A DNA stretch of 64,000 nucleotides from Streptomyces cellostaticus (GTDB lineage: Bacteria > Actinomycetota > Actinomycetes > Streptomycetales > Streptomycetaceae): the NCBI RefSeq assembly GCF_001513965.1, contig NZ_KQ948033.1, positions 46,277-110,276 of the forward strand. The letters run 5' to 3'. A program made the translations under genes and the position numbers. Below the pieces are notes generated by a model. It was not told where the DNA came from and did not search any database. It was given only the letters and a program-made list of their open reading frames with translations. Each line of letters begins with the position of its first letter. Position 1 is the stretch's first letter. Of this stretch, positions 35,101 through 43,450 are shown in pieces.

Positions 35101-36361
35101 GCCGGTCGAGGAGGAGCCGGACACGTCCGTACGGGACCGGCTCGTCGCCGATGGTGCCAACGCCCGGCAGACCGAGATGGAGGCCCGCCTTCAGGTCCGT
35201 ACGCACGAGGAGCGGGTGAAGGGGCTCGCCGGACGGGCCGACTCGCTGGACCGGGCCGCCCGCGCGGAACGCGAGGCACGCGCGCGTGCCGAGCAGCGGC
35301 AGGCCCGGCTGCGCCACGAGGCCGCCGTCGCGGAGGCCGTCGCGGCCGGCACCCGCCAGCTGCTCGCCCACGTCGAGGTGTCCCTCGGCCGGGCCGAGCA
35401 GGAGCGGGCCGTCGCCGAGGCCGCCAAGGCCGTACGCGAACAGGAGCTGACCGCGGCCCGCACCGCAGGACGCGAACTCAAGTCCGAACTGGACAAATTG
35501 ACGGATTCGGTGCACCGGGGCGAGGTGCTCGGCGCCGAGAAGCGGCTGCGGATCGAGCAGCTGGAGACCAAGGCGCTGGAGGAGCTGGGCGTCGAACCCG
35601 CCGGGCTCGTGTCCGAGTACGGGCCGCACCAGCTCGTGCCGCCCTCCCTGCCCGCCGAGGGCGAGGTGCTGCCGGAGGACCCGGAGGATCCCCGCAATCA
35701 GCCGAAGCCGTTCGTCCGCGCCGACCAGGAGAAGCGGCTCAAAGCCGCCGAGCGCGCCCATCAGCAGCTGGGCAAGGTGAACCCGCTGGCGCTGGAGGAG
35801 TTCGCCGCCTTGGAAGAGCGTCACAAGTTCCTCAGCGAGCAGCTCGAAGACCTGAAGAAGACCCGCGCCGACCTGCTCCAGGTGGTCAAGGAGGTGGACG
35901 AGCGCGTCGAGCAGGTGTTCACCGAGGCGTACCGGGACACGGCCCGCGAGTTCGAGGGCGTCTTCAGCCGGCTGTTCCCGGGCGGCGAGGGACGGCTGAT
36001 CCTGACCGATCCGGACAACATGCTCACCACGGGTGTCGACGTCGAGGCGCGTCCGCCGGGCAAGAAGGTCAAGCGGCTCTCCCTGCTCTCGGGCGGTGAG
36101 CGGTCGCTGACCGCCGTCGCGCTGCTGGTGTCGATCTTCAAGGCCCGGCCGAGCCCGTTCTATGTCATGGACGAGGTCGAGGCCGCCCTCGACGACACCA
36201 ACCTCCAGCGGCTGATCCGGATCATGCAGGAGTTGCAGGAGGCCTCGCAGCTGATCGTGATCACGCACCAGAAGCGCACGATGGAGGTCGCCGACGCGCT
36301 GTACGGCGTCTCCATGCAGGGCGATGGTGTGTCAAAGGTCATCTCGCAGCGGCTGCGATAG
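32168..36361 (+). CDS. smc: Chromosome segregation protein SMC with enlarged hinge
   Basis: A 1397-residue SMC ATPase from a GTG start, about 200 residues longer than typical Streptomyces SMC (about 1190). The N-terminal head has Walker A GPNGSGKSN; coiled coils follow (about 165-500). The hinge begins near residue 500 (LLGARDRLTGVLGPAAELL). Residues about 575-797 are an insertion rich in Gly, Ala, Ser and Val that splits the hinge before PFAADLVRGPAELMPAVRRLL. A second coiled coil and the C-terminal head follow, with signature LLSGGERSLTAVA and Walker B FYVMDEVEAALDD. It partners ScpA/ScpB to organise chromosomes. The head and arms look fully functional; the insertion uses T- and G-ending codons unlike its neighbours. 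Confidence 0.93.
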   Translation: MHLKALTLRGFKSFASATTLRFEPGITCVVGPNGSGKSNVVDALSWVMGEQGAKSLRGGKMEDVIFAGTTGRPPLGRAEVSLTIDNSDGALPIEYAEVTITRIMFRNGGSEYQINGDTCRLLDIQELLSDSGIGREMHVIVGQGQLDSVLHADPMGRRAFIEEAAGVLKHRKRKEKALRKLDAMQANLARVQDLTDELRRQLKPLGRQAAVARRAAVIQADLRDARLRLLADDLVRLREALKAEIADEAALKERKESAEQELKKALQREALLEDEVRQLTPRLQRAQQTWYELSQLAERVRGTVSLADARVKSATSAPPEERRGRDPEDLEREAARIREQEAELEAALEAAQRALDDTVTHRAELERELAVEERRLKDVARAIADRREGLARLSGQVNAARSRAASAQAEIDRLAAARDEAQERAASAQEEYEALKAEVDGLDAEDVDLAEQHEAAKRRLAEAEAALSAAREAATAAERRRAATQARHEALALGLRRKDGTGILLGARDRLTGVLGPAAELLTVTPGHEVALAAAFGAAADAIAVTTPASAAEAIRLLRKQDGGRAALLLAGTPEEQRATDHGAGPLDGDGAAGTVGAGVREGAGGGAGSSVRGGVAGASGVGGLGESGGAGRGGAGSLEGEGVAGVVGAGVREGVGGGAGSSVCGGAGAVGAGGLAEQRAAGRGEAAGGAGSPVGGGVAGASGVGGLGESGSAGHGGAGSLEGGGVAGASGAVGTRESGAVDTRGGHRGQGSPGGGPGAEVGARVGGGASPGVSSADAVRRSGAAGAAASGGSSPVGPPFAADLVRGPAELMPAVRRLLSGIVVVGTLEDAEDLVYAHPDLTAVTAEGDLLGAHFAHGGSAGAPSLLEVQASVDEAAAELEELAVRCEELTEAQRVAAERRVETAALVEELGERRRAADREKSAVAQQLGRLAGQARGAAGEAERSAVAAARAQEALEKAVEEAEELAERLAVAEEMPVEEEPDTSVRDRLVADGANARQTEMEARLQVRTHEERVKGLAGRADSLDRAARAEREARARAEQRQARLRHEAAVAEAVAAGTRQLLAHVEVSLGRAEQERAVAEAAKAVREQELTAARTAGRELKSELDKLTDSVHRGEVLGAEKRLRIEQLETKALEELGVEPAGLVSEYGPHQLVPPSLPAEGEVLPEDPEDPRNQPKPFVRADQEKRLKAAERAHQQLGKVNPLALEEFAALEERHKFLSEQLEDLKKTRADLLQVVKEVDERVEQVFTEAYRDTAREFEGVFSRLFPGGEGRLILTDPDNMLTTGVDVEARPPGKKVKRLSLLSGGERSLTAVALLVSIFKARPSPFYVMDEVEAALDDTNLQRLIRIMQELQEASQLIVITHQKRTMEVADALYGVSMQGDGVSKVISQRLR
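33986..34345 (+). repeat. Five degenerate ~84-bp repeats in the SMC hinge
   Basis: A GGGGCCGGTTCG-type core recurs at 33986, 34070, 34142, 34235 and 34319 (the last as GGAGCCGGCTCG). Spacings are 84, 72, 93 and 84 bp, all multiples of three. Larger identical blocks lie 156 bp apart (33965, 34121) and 249 bp apart (34011, 34260). The encoded units read roughly GAGS-x-x-GG-V-AGASG-V-GG-LGESG. Confidence 0.85.
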
Positions 36362-36437
36362 CCGCCCAGCCGTCAATCGTTCAAGAAGTGAACTCGGCAC
36401 CCTCGGGCATATCGAGAAACTCACAGACATTGAAGTA

Positions 36438-36465
36438 TTGACTTCGAAACTTGAAGGCATAGTCT
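36438..36465 (+). promoter_or_regulatory. Predicted glcP promoter with operator-like half-sites
   Basis: TTGACT (36438-36443) and TAGTCT (36460-36465), 16 bases apart, form a plausible promoter 115 bases before the glcP start. GAAGT-ATTG-ACTTC (36432-36445) is an inverted repeat over the -35, and a third TGAAG at 36452 is 21 bases from the first at 36431. The half-sites suggest a repressor operator. Confidence 0.5.
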
Positions 36466-36579
36466 CTGCAACGTTGCTTTTACCTTCAGGTGTGAGCGGT
36501 GTGCCTCCCCGTGCGCCACTTCAACCCTGGAAGGGCTCACCCCCACCCGGCAGCGTTGCCGGTGGCCCGAGGAGAACAC

Positions 36580-37998
36580 GTGACCAGCACAGCGCAGGCA
36601 CCCCAGTCAGGAGCCAGGACGGCTCACCCCGAACATCTCGGGCATGTCATCTTCATCGCGGCCGCGGCCGCGATGGGCGGTTTCCTCTTCGGCTACGACA
36701 GCTCCGTGATCAACGGCGCCGTCGAGGCCATCCGGGGCCGTTACGACATCGGGTCCGCAGCGCTGGCCCAGGTCATCGCCATCGCCCTGATCGGCTGCGC
36801 CATCGGTGCCGCGACCGCCGGCCGCATAGCCGACCGGATCGGCCGCATTCGGGTCATGCAGATCGCCGCCCTGCTGTTCACGGTCAGCGCCGTCGGCTCG
36901 GCGCTGCCCTTCTCGCTGTGGGACTTCGCCTTCTGGCGCGTCGTCGGCGGCTTCGCCATCGGCATGGCCTCGGTCATCGGCCCCGCCTACATCGCCGAGG
37001 TCGCCCCGCCCGCCTACCGCGGCCGCCTCGGCTCCTTCCAGCAGGCCGCGATCGTCATCGGCATCGCCATCTCGCAGCTGGTCAACTGGGGCCTGCTCAA
37101 CGCCGCCGGCGGCGACCAGCGTGGCAAGCTGATGGGCCTGGAGGCCTGGCAGGTCATGCTCGGGGTCATGGTCGTCCCGGCCGTCCTGTACGGCCTGCTT
37201 TCCTTCGCCATCCCAGAGTCCCCGCGCTTCCTGATCTCCGTCGGCAAGCGGGAGCGCGCCAAGGAGATCCTCGCCGAGGTCGAGGGCCAGGACCGTGACC
37301 TGGACGCCCGCGTCGCCGAGATCGAGCACGCGATGAACAGCGAGCACAAGTCCACCTTCAAGGACCTGCTCGGCGGCGGCTTCTTCTTCAAGCCGATCGT
37401 CTGGATCGGTATCGGCCTCTCGGTCTTCCAGCAGTTCGTCGGCATCAACGTCGCGTTCTACTACTCCTCGACGCTGTGGCAGTCGGTCGGTGTCGACCCG
37501 ACGGACTCGTTCTTCTACTCCTTCACGACGTCGATCATCAACATCGTCGGCACCGTGATCGCGATGATCTTCGTGGACCGCATCGGCCGCAGGCCGCTCG
37601 CGCTCATCGGCTCGGTCGGCATGGCCCTCGGTCTCGCGCTGGAGGCCTGGGCGTTCTCGTACCACCTGGTGGACGGCAAGCTGCCCGCCACCCAGGGCTG
37701 GATCGCCCTGATCGCCGCCCATGTGTTCGTCCTCTTCTTCGCCCTGTCCTGGGGTGTGGTCGTCTGGGTCATGCTCGGCGAGATGTTCCCGAACAAGATC
37801 CGCGCCGCCGCCCTGGGCGTGGCCGCCGCCGCGCAGTGGGTCGCCAACTGGGCCATCACCGCGAGCTTCCCGTCGCTGGCCGACTGGAGCCTGTCCGGCA
37901 CCTACGTGATCTACACGGTCTTCGCCGCGCTCTCGATCCCGTTCGTCCTGAAGTTCGTCAAGGAGACGAAGGGCAAGGCGCTGGAGGAGATGGGCTGA
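36580..37998 (+). CDS. glcP: Glucose permease GlcP (sugar porter, MFS)
   Basis: A 472-residue, 12-helix sugar/proton symporter. Hallmarks are GGFLFGYDSSVINGA in helix 1, RIADRIGR in loop 2-3, PESPRFL after helix 6, QQFVGIN in helix 7, DRIGRRPL in loop 8-9 and the terminal KETKGKALEEM. The length and position after smc match GlcP1 (SCO5578), the main glucose importer of S. coelicolor, needed for glucose repression (literature). I take GTG 36580, with GAGGAG upstream (36569-36574). It ends at a strong hairpin. Confidence 0.93.
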   Translation: MTSTAQAPQSGARTAHPEHLGHVIFIAAAAAMGGFLFGYDSSVINGAVEAIRGRYDIGSAALAQVIAIALIGCAIGAATAGRIADRIGRIRVMQIAALLFTVSAVGSALPFSLWDFAFWRVVGGFAIGMASVIGPAYIAEVAPPAYRGRLGSFQQAAIVIGIAISQLVNWGLLNAAGGDQRGKLMGLEAWQVMLGVMVVPAVLYGLLSFAIPESPRFLISVGKRERAKEILAEVEGQDRDLDARVAEIEHAMNSEHKSTFKDLLGGGFFFKPIVWIGIGLSVFQQFVGINVAFYYSSTLWQSVGVDPTDSFFYSFTTSIINIVGTVIAMIFVDRIGRRPLALIGSVGMALGLALEAWAFSYHLVDGKLPATQGWIALIAAHVFVLFFALSWGVVVWVMLGEMFPNKIRAAALGVAAAAQWVANWAITASFPSLADWSLSGTYVIYTVFAALSIPFVLKFVKETKGKALEEMG

Positions 37999-38057
37999 GC
38001 AGCCCCGCGAACTCGGGGAGAAGGGCCAAGTCCCCGCTGCCCCTCTCCTCGTACCCT

Positions 38058-38100
38058 CCGCCGCCCCCGGCCCGGCCACTGCCCGGACCGGGGGCGGCGG
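38058..38100 (+). terminator. Terminator after glcP
   Basis: A perfect 13-bp stem CCGCCGCCCCCGG/CCGGGGGCGGCGG with a further inner CCCGG region. It lies 59 bases after the glcP stop and has no T-run. Confidence 0.8.
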
Positions 38101-38104
38101 TGTG

Positions 38105-38173
38105 TCGTACGGGCACGGTCGCCAGGGTCGTACGAGCACGGTCGCCAGGGTCGTATGAGCACGGTCACCAGAT
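38105..38173. repeat. Three 23-bp tandem repeats downstream of glcP
   Basis: Units at 38105, 38128 and 38151 follow TCGTACGgGCACGGTCGCC plus AGGG, with small changes (TCGTACGA, TCGTATGA; the last ends ACCAGA). Each contains a TCGTACGA-type palindrome, so the array could bind a protein or be a minisatellite. Confidence 0.85.
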
Positions 38174-38305
38174 GAGGACGCGGGCTCCGAGCCGCTGAGG
38201 CCGTTCGGTCCCCGGACGACCACATCCGCACAAAGACTCATGGGCCCAGCGGATCACTGCCGGTTCCGGCCGGACCACGCGAACGCGCCGCAGCCGAGCC
38301 CCGCG

Positions 38306-39277
38306 TCAGCCGCCCACGGCCGGAAGCACCCGCTCCGCGAACAGCCGCAGGCTGCGCCACCCTTCCTCCACCGGCATCCCGCCCGCCAGCGGATGCAGGA
38401 CGAGACTGTCCAGCCCCTGGGCCACGCACTGCTCCGGCGTCAGGATCCGGTACACGCCCTCCGCGCGCAGCTCCTGCACCGTCGTCGCCGCCGACTTCAC
38501 GGCCGAGCGGATGTCCCCGGACTGCCAGGAGGCGTACGTCCGGGCCTCGTGCAGGAAGTGCTCGCCGTACTGCGACCACGCGCGGTCCGGATCCTCGGCG
38601 AGGTGCAGCAGCGGAGTCTCGGCGGCGGGCATCATCGTCCAGCCGTCGGTGCCGTACTCCGTGAGCTTCTCCTTGTAGTACGCCTCCAGCTCCGGCAGAT
38701 GCGCGCTGGGGAAGAAGGGGAGGCCGAGCCGGGCGGCCCGGCGGGCGGCTGCCTTCGAGGAACCGCCGACCAGCAGCAGGGGGTGCGGATCGGTGTACGG
38801 GCGCGGGGTGAGCCGTACCGTACGGCCCCGGTGGGCGAACTCCTCGCCGGTCCAGGCCTTCAGCAGGGTTTCCAGCAGCTCGTCCTGGAGCCGGCCCCGC
38901 CGCTTCCAGTCGACGTCGAACAGGGCGTACTCCTCGGGCCGGTAGCCGATCCCGGCCACCGTCACCAGCCGCCCGCCGCTGAGCAGATCCAGTACCGCGA
39001 TCTCCTCGGCCAGCCGCAGCGGGTCGTGCAGCGGGCCGATCACCGCCGACACCGTGACCGCGATGTTCCGGGTCGCCCCGAACACCGCGCCGGCGAAGGC
39101 GAACGGCGACGGCAGCCAGTTGTTGTCGGCGCCGTGGTGCTCCTCGGTCTGCACGGTGGTGATCCCGTGCTCGTCCGCGTACGCGGCCATCTCCAGGGCG
39201 GCCCGGTAGCGGGCGGCGAGCTCGGCGGAAGTGGCGCCGGGAGCGACGAGGTTGAAGCGTACGACCGTGACGGGCAT
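38306..39277 (-). CDS. LLM-class (luciferase-like) flavin-dependent oxidoreductase
   Basis: A 323-residue TIM-barrel protein. Family motifs are VQTEEHHGADNNWLPSPFAF near the start, RLAEEIAVLDLLSGGRL in the middle, and LLLVGGSSKAAARRAARLG for the flavin phosphate. FMN or F420 could be the cofactor; the sequence does not decide. It is followed downstream by nothing on the same strand and lies 96 bases after the NCS1 permease start side, with both genes on the minus strand but separated by the permease's 3' end. Substrate unknown. Confidence 0.88.
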   Translation of the reverse strand: MPVTVVRFNLVAPGATSAELAARYRAALEMAAYADEHGITTVQTEEHHGADNNWLPSPFAFAGAVFGATRNIAVTVSAVIGPLHDPLRLAEEIAVLDLLSGGRLVTVAGIGYRPEEYALFDVDWKRRGRLQDELLETLLKAWTGEEFAHRGRTVRLTPRPYTDPHPLLLVGGSSKAAARRAARLGLPFFPSAHLPELEAYYKEKLTEYGTDGWTMMPAAETPLLHLAEDPDRAWSQYGEHFLHEARTYASWQSGDIRSAVKSAATTVQELRAEGVYRILTPEQCVAQGLDSLVLHPLAGGMPVEEGWRSLRLFAERVLPAVGG

Positions 39278-39372
39278 GGGAAGTCCCCCTCCGGTGCTAC
39301 TCGTTGGAGGGGGACAGTAGCTGACGATGTGTCAGATGGCCATGGGTGCGGCGGCTGGGGTCCGTCCGCCGG

Positions 39373-40824
39373 TCAGACGCCGGCGGTCGCGGGCTCCTCG
39401 GCGGGCTCGGTGGCCGGTGCCGGGGTCACCACCGCCGGCTTCGGCAGCGCCAGGTACAGCAGGCCGGAGATCACGATCGTGGCGACCCAGCCGAGGCCGT
39501 ACTCGCCGATGACGTTGTTCTTCGCCAGCGGGCCGGTGAACCAGTCCGAGGTGGTGAACATCAGGCCGCCCACCAGGCCGACCGCCCAGGCGGCCACCGC
39601 GGCGGGCGAGAAACCGCCCCGGTACCAGTAGGCGCTGGTGCGGGTGGTGTCGGTCATGGCCCGGCCGTCGTACTCCGTGCGGCGCAGCATGTCCGCGCCG
39701 AAGACGCCGACCCAGGCGGAGAAGGCCACCGCGAGCAGCGACAGGAAGGCGATGAACGAGCCCATGAAGCTCGTCGCCACCAGCATCAGCACCCCGCCGA
39801 AGATCAGCGAGATCACCGCGTTGACCGAGACCGCCCAGTGGCGCGGCACCTTGAAGCCGAGGGTCTGCGCGGTGAAGCCCGCCGAGTACATCGACATCGA
39901 GTTGATCAGCAGCATGCCGATCAGCGCGATCAGCAGGTACGGCACCGCGATCCAGGTCGGCAGGATCTCGCCGAGGAAGGAGACCGGGTCGGTCGCCGAG
40001 GCCAGGTCCGGCGTGGAGACCGCCATCACCGCGCCCATCAGCACCATCGGCAGGACGACGATCCCGGCGCCGCCCACCGCCGTGCCCACGATCGCCTTCG
40101 ACGACGCCGTGCGCGGCAGATAGCGGGTGAAGTCCGGAGCGGACGGGATCCAGCTGACACCGCCCGCCGCGATCATGCCGATACCGGTGATCACCGCGGC
40201 TGTCGAGCCGGCGCTGTGGTCCATGACCTTGGACCAGTCGGTGTTCACCGCCAGGTACACCAGGACCAGGACCGAGAAGACGCCGAACAGGTACGTCGCG
40301 TACTTGTTGCACTTCTGCACGGCGTTGATGCCGAGCCCGGAGATCGCGAAGGTCGCGACGACGAAGATCAGCAGCATCACCATGTCCAGCACGCTGTTCG
40401 CCTTGATGCCGAGCACGATGTCCAGGATGGTGAGCATCGCGTAGGCGCCGGTCACCGCGTTGATCGTCTCCCAGCCCCAGCGGGCGACCCAGATCAGCGA
40501 ACCGGGCAGCAGATTGCCGCGCTGCCCGAAGACCGCGCGCGACAGCGCCATGCCGGGCGCCCCGCCCCGCTTGCCCGCTATGCCGATCAGCCCGACCAGG
40601 CCGTACGACACGATCGGCGCGGCGATCGCGACGACGAGGGCCTGCCAGATGTTCAGGTGGTACGCCACCACCAGGCTCGCGCCCATGGTGAGCAGCAGCA
40701 CACTGATGTTGGCGCCGACCCAGGTGGGGAACAGCTCACGTGTTCTCGCGGTGCGCTCGTGGTCGGGTACCTGCTCGATGCCACGGGTTTCGAGAGCGCC
40801 TTCGGTCTCGGCTGTCTTGCTCAT
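39373..40824 (-). CDS. NCS1 family cytosine/purine permease
   Basis: A 483-residue inner-membrane transporter with about 12 hydrophobic helices. NCS1 hallmarks are FPTWVGANISVLLLTMGASL at helix 1, GLVGLIGIAGKRGGAPGMALSRAVFG and LIWVARWGWETINAVTGAYA. The closest known type is CodB-like cytosine or purine permeases, which use proton or sodium gradients. The ATG at 40824 starts MSKTAETEG. It is divergent from ftsY. No cytosine deaminase or purine enzyme is adjacent, so the substrate is open. The Gln/Glu/Pro-rich C-terminal tail is short and cytoplasmic. Confidence 0.9.
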   Translation of the reverse strand: MSKTAETEGALETRGIEQVPDHERTARTRELFPTWVGANISVLLLTMGASLVVAYHLNIWQALVVAIAAPIVSYGLVGLIGIAGKRGGAPGMALSRAVFGQRGNLLPGSLIWVARWGWETINAVTGAYAMLTILDIVLGIKANSVLDMVMLLIFVVATFAISGLGINAVQKCNKYATYLFGVFSVLVLVYLAVNTDWSKVMDHSAGSTAAVITGIGMIAAGGVSWIPSAPDFTRYLPRTASSKAIVGTAVGGAGIVVLPMVLMGAVMAVSTPDLASATDPVSFLGEILPTWIAVPYLLIALIGMLLINSMSMYSAGFTAQTLGFKVPRHWAVSVNAVISLIFGGVLMLVATSFMGSFIAFLSLLAVAFSAWVGVFGADMLRRTEYDGRAMTDTTRTSAYWYRGGFSPAAVAAWAVGLVGGLMFTTSDWFTGPLAKNNVIGEYGLGWVATIVISGLLYLALPKPAVVTPAPATEPAEEPATAGV

Positions 40825-40995
40825 GAAAGACGGTGCCCTAGGGGTGGGGGACAGGGGACGTCGGGACTCTACGCGCGTTGATGGAGCCAGTGCCATCGTA
40901 CTTTGCTCTGAGTCACACCTTGTGGTGGCCTTTGTCCCTCGGAGGAAGCCACAAGCAGGGCTGCGTCGGAACGTATGGCCGATACTGGTCGAGTT

Positions 40996-42198
40996 ATGGA
41001 AACCGTCATCCTTGCTGTAGTCATCGCCGTGGTCGTGCTCGGCGCGCTCGGCGGGCTCATCGTCGGCAGCCGGCGCCGGAAGCCGCTGCCCCCGCCGCCC
41101 CCCACAGCGCCCGACATCACCGCGCCCCCGGCCGAGCCGCACGTCGGCGACGAGGCCGAGACGCCGCGCGACGAACCGCGCCGGACGATCGAGGAGGTGG
41201 ATCTTCCCGGTGGCGGGGCACCGGTCGCCGTCGAGGAACCCCCCCTGGTCGAGGCTCCCGAGATCGAGATCCCGGAGCCCACCGCAGGCCGGCTGGTCCG
41301 CCTGCGCACCCGCCTGTCCCGCTCGCAGAACGCCCTCGGCAAGGGCCTGCTCACGCTGCTGTCCCGCGAGCACCTTGATGACGACACCTGGGAGGAGATC
41401 GAGGACACGCTGCTCACCGCCGATGTCGGCGTGCAGCCCACCCAGGAGCTGGTCGAGCGGCTGCGTGAGCGCGTGAAGGTGCTCGGCACCCGCACCCCTG
41501 AGGAGCTGCGCGGCCTGCTGCGCGACGAGCTGCTCAAGCTGGTCGGCACCGAGGTCGACCGCACGGTCAGGACCGAGCCCGAGGAGCGCAAGCCCGGCAT
41601 CGTGATGGTCGTCGGCGTCAACGGCACCGGCAAGACCACCACCACCGGCAAGCTCGCCCGCGTGCTCGTGGCCGACGGCCGTACCGTCGTCCTCGGCGCC
41701 GCCGACACCTTCCGGGCCGCCGCCGCCGACCAGCTGCAGACCTGGGGCGAGCGCGTCGGCGCCTACACCGTGCGCGGGCCGGAGGCCGGCGACCCGGCCT
41801 CCGTCGCCTTCGACGCGGTCAAGGAAGGCAAGGAGATGGGGGTCGACGTCGTCCTCATCGACACCGCCGGCCGCCTGCACACCAAGACCGGGCTCATGGA
41901 CGAGCTGGGCAAGGTCAAGCGCGTGGTCGAGAAGCACGCGCCGCTGGACGAGGTGCTGCTCGTCCTCGACGCCACCACCGGCCAGAACGGTCTGGTGCAG
42001 GCCCGGGTGTTCGCCGAGGTCGTGGACATCACCGGCATCGTGCTGACCAAGCTGGACGGTACGGCGAAGGGCGGCATCGTGGTCGCGGTCCAGCGCGAAC
42101 TGGGCGTCCCGGTCAAGCTGGTCGGTCTCGGCGAAGGCGCGGACGACCTGGCGCCGTTCGAGCCGGAGGCGTTCGTGGATGCCCTTATCGGTGACTGA
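40996..42198 (+). CDS. ftsY: Signal recognition particle receptor FtsY
   Basis: A 400-residue GTPase that docks Ffh-ribosome complexes at the membrane. A single N-terminal membrane anchor (METVILAVVIAVVVLGALGG) and a Pro/Glu-rich acidic A region precede the NG domain (about 100-400), with GVNGTGKTTT (G1), DTFRAAAADQL, DTAGRLHTK and TKLDGTAKGG. The anchor is the actinobacterial form. I start at ATG 40996 because the anchor then begins at residue 1; an in-frame ATG at 40975 would add seven residues. ffh lies 7.4 kb downstream. Confidence 0.96.
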   Translation: METVILAVVIAVVVLGALGGLIVGSRRRKPLPPPPPTAPDITAPPAEPHVGDEAETPRDEPRRTIEEVDLPGGGAPVAVEEPPLVEAPEIEIPEPTAGRLVRLRTRLSRSQNALGKGLLTLLSREHLDDDTWEEIEDTLLTADVGVQPTQELVERLRERVKVLGTRTPEELRGLLRDELLKLVGTEVDRTVRTEPEERKPGIVMVVGVNGTGKTTTTGKLARVLVADGRTVVLGAADTFRAAAADQLQTWGERVGAYTVRGPEAGDPASVAFDAVKEGKEMGVDVVLIDTAGRLHTKTGLMDELGKVKRVVEKHAPLDEVLLVLDATTGQNGLVQARVFAEVVDITGIVLTKLDGTAKGGIVVAVQRELGVPVKLVGLGEGADDLAPFEPEAFVDALIGD

Positions 42199-42204
42199 CC
42201 CCCC

Positions 42205-42230
42205 GAGGGGGGGTACAAATACCCCCCCTC
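42205..42230 (+). terminator. Terminator after ftsY
   Basis: A perfect 11-bp stem GAGGGGGGGTA-CAAA-TACCCCCCCTC begins six bases after the ftsY stop, with no T-run. Confidence 0.85.
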
Positions 42231-42233
42231 GAA

Positions 42234-42275
42234 GAAGCGTCCGCCCCCGAGGTGCAGTCAGGGGACGGGCGCTTC
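42234..42275. terminator. Second hairpin between ftsY and the primase-like gene
   Basis: GAAGCGTCCGCCCC pairs imperfectly with GGGGACGGGCGCTTC around a 13-base loop. It lies just beyond the 3' end of the convergent gene and could terminate that transcript. Confidence 0.5.
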
Positions 42276-42297
42276 GCGCTGTCCGATGCCTGCCTGC

Positions 42298-42960
42298 TTA
42301 CGTCCGTGCCCGCGACCGGTGCGCCACATACGCCAGCGTGCCCAGCAGCAGCCGGGCCGCCGGAGGACTCGTCGCCGCGTCCAGGGCCGGCGGGCGCAGC
42401 CAGCGCACCGGGCCCAGGCCGCCCCGGTCGGAGGGCGGGGCGGTGACGTGGCTGCCCGGGCCGAGACCGTGCAGGTCCAGGGCGGACGGGTCGTCCCAGC
42501 CCATGCGGTAGAGCAGCTGGGGGAGATCGGCGGCGGCGCCGGGGGCGACGAAGAAGTGGGCGCGGCCGTCCGGGGTCGCGGTGACCGGGCCGAGCGGGAG
42601 CCCCATGCGCTCCAGGCGGACCAGGGCGCGGCACCCGGCGGGCTCGGCGACCTCGATGACGTCGAACGCGCGGCCGACGGGCAGCATCACGGAGGCGCCC
42701 GGAAACTCGGACCAGGCCTTGGTCGCTTCGTCGAGCGTGGCCCCGGCCGGCACCTGCGGCGCGAAGTCGAGCGGGTGCGCCCCCGGCGCCGGACACTCGG
42801 CGTGACCGCAGGAGCAGACGCCCGCCGCGGCCCGGGCGCCCGGCACGGCGTCCCAGCCCCACAGCCCGGTGAACTCGGCGACGGCGGTGCACTCCGACGA
42901 GCGACCGCGCCGACGCGTGCCGGAGCGGATCTCGCGAATGCCGCCGATCGTGAAGCCCAT
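42298..42960 (-). CDS. Prim-Pol-like (bifunctional primase/polymerase N-terminal domain) protein
   Basis: A 220-residue protein resembling the N-terminal primase-polymerase domain of actinobacterial archaeo-eukaryotic primases. It has a cysteine/histidine cluster (CSCGHAEC...H), a GASVMLPVGRAFDVIEVAE strand region, GRAHFFVAPG and HGLGPGSHVTAPPS. The usual DxD catalytic pair seems replaced in FDVIEVAE, so polymerase activity is doubtful. No helicase or replication gene is adjacent. It lies between ftsY and nsdA as in S. coelicolor (recalled). The function is unknown. Confidence 0.75.
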   Translation of the reverse strand: MGFTIGGIREIRSGTRRRGRSSECTAVAEFTGLWGWDAVPGARAAAGVCSCGHAECPAPGAHPLDFAPQVPAGATLDEATKAWSEFPGASVMLPVGRAFDVIEVAEPAGCRALVRLERMGLPLGPVTATPDGRAHFFVAPGAAADLPQLLYRMGWDDPSALDLHGLGPGSHVTAPPSDRGGLGPVRWLRPPALDAATSPPAARLLLGTLAYVAHRSRART

Positions 42961-43450
42961 GCCCCCTCCAACGGGTCCAGCGCGCCGGTGGTTACGACGC
43001 GGAGCGAGACGGAAGCGGAACGTGACACTAGGGCTCCGACTTCCCTCGCTGCCGTGAGGCCAAGGCGGCGCTTTGCAGCATCACGGGTGGCGCGCCGGAG
43101 CCCGCACGCCCCTGCGCGCATCAGTCCGCCCACTTCCGGCTGTCCTATGTCAAGTGAATCGCGTGGGGGCGGTCGTGAGTTCATTCGAAGGGGTGGCGAA
43201 TGGTGGCGTTTCCGGGGTCGCCATGGCTGGACCGGTGATCGTAGGATTACTGTGAGTGTGCGAGGCCTGAAGGCACATGCACCCGTGGGTATGCCGGAGG
43301 CAAGTCGTCGGCTCGTTCGAAGGGTGAGAACCGGCGGACGAGAGGCCGTATTTACCGGCATTCTGATAAGGCTTGGCGCATGGCGGTCTCCCTCCGGGGC
43401 GACCGAGGATCGCAGCGGTGACAAGTGGTCTCAGGGATGGGGGCGTTCCA
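42961..43450. other. Upstream region of nsdA
   Basis: This 490-base gap separates the divergent Prim-Pol-like gene and nsdA. I see no supported coding region. TAGGAT near 43244 is a possible -10. The string TTCGAAGGG(G)TG occurs twice, near 43183 and 43317. A TTCTGATAAGG stretch near 43360 is relatively AT-rich. The length suggests regulated transcription of nsdA. Confidence 0.4.

Larger units (their letters stand above)
37999..38305. other. glcP / LLM oxidoreductase convergent intergenic region
   Basis: This 307-base gap contains no gene I can support. It holds the glcP terminator (38058-38100) and three 23-bp direct repeats (38105-38173). The rest is non-descript GC-rich sequence up to the stop of the minus-strand oxidoreductase at 38306. 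Confidence 0.6.
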
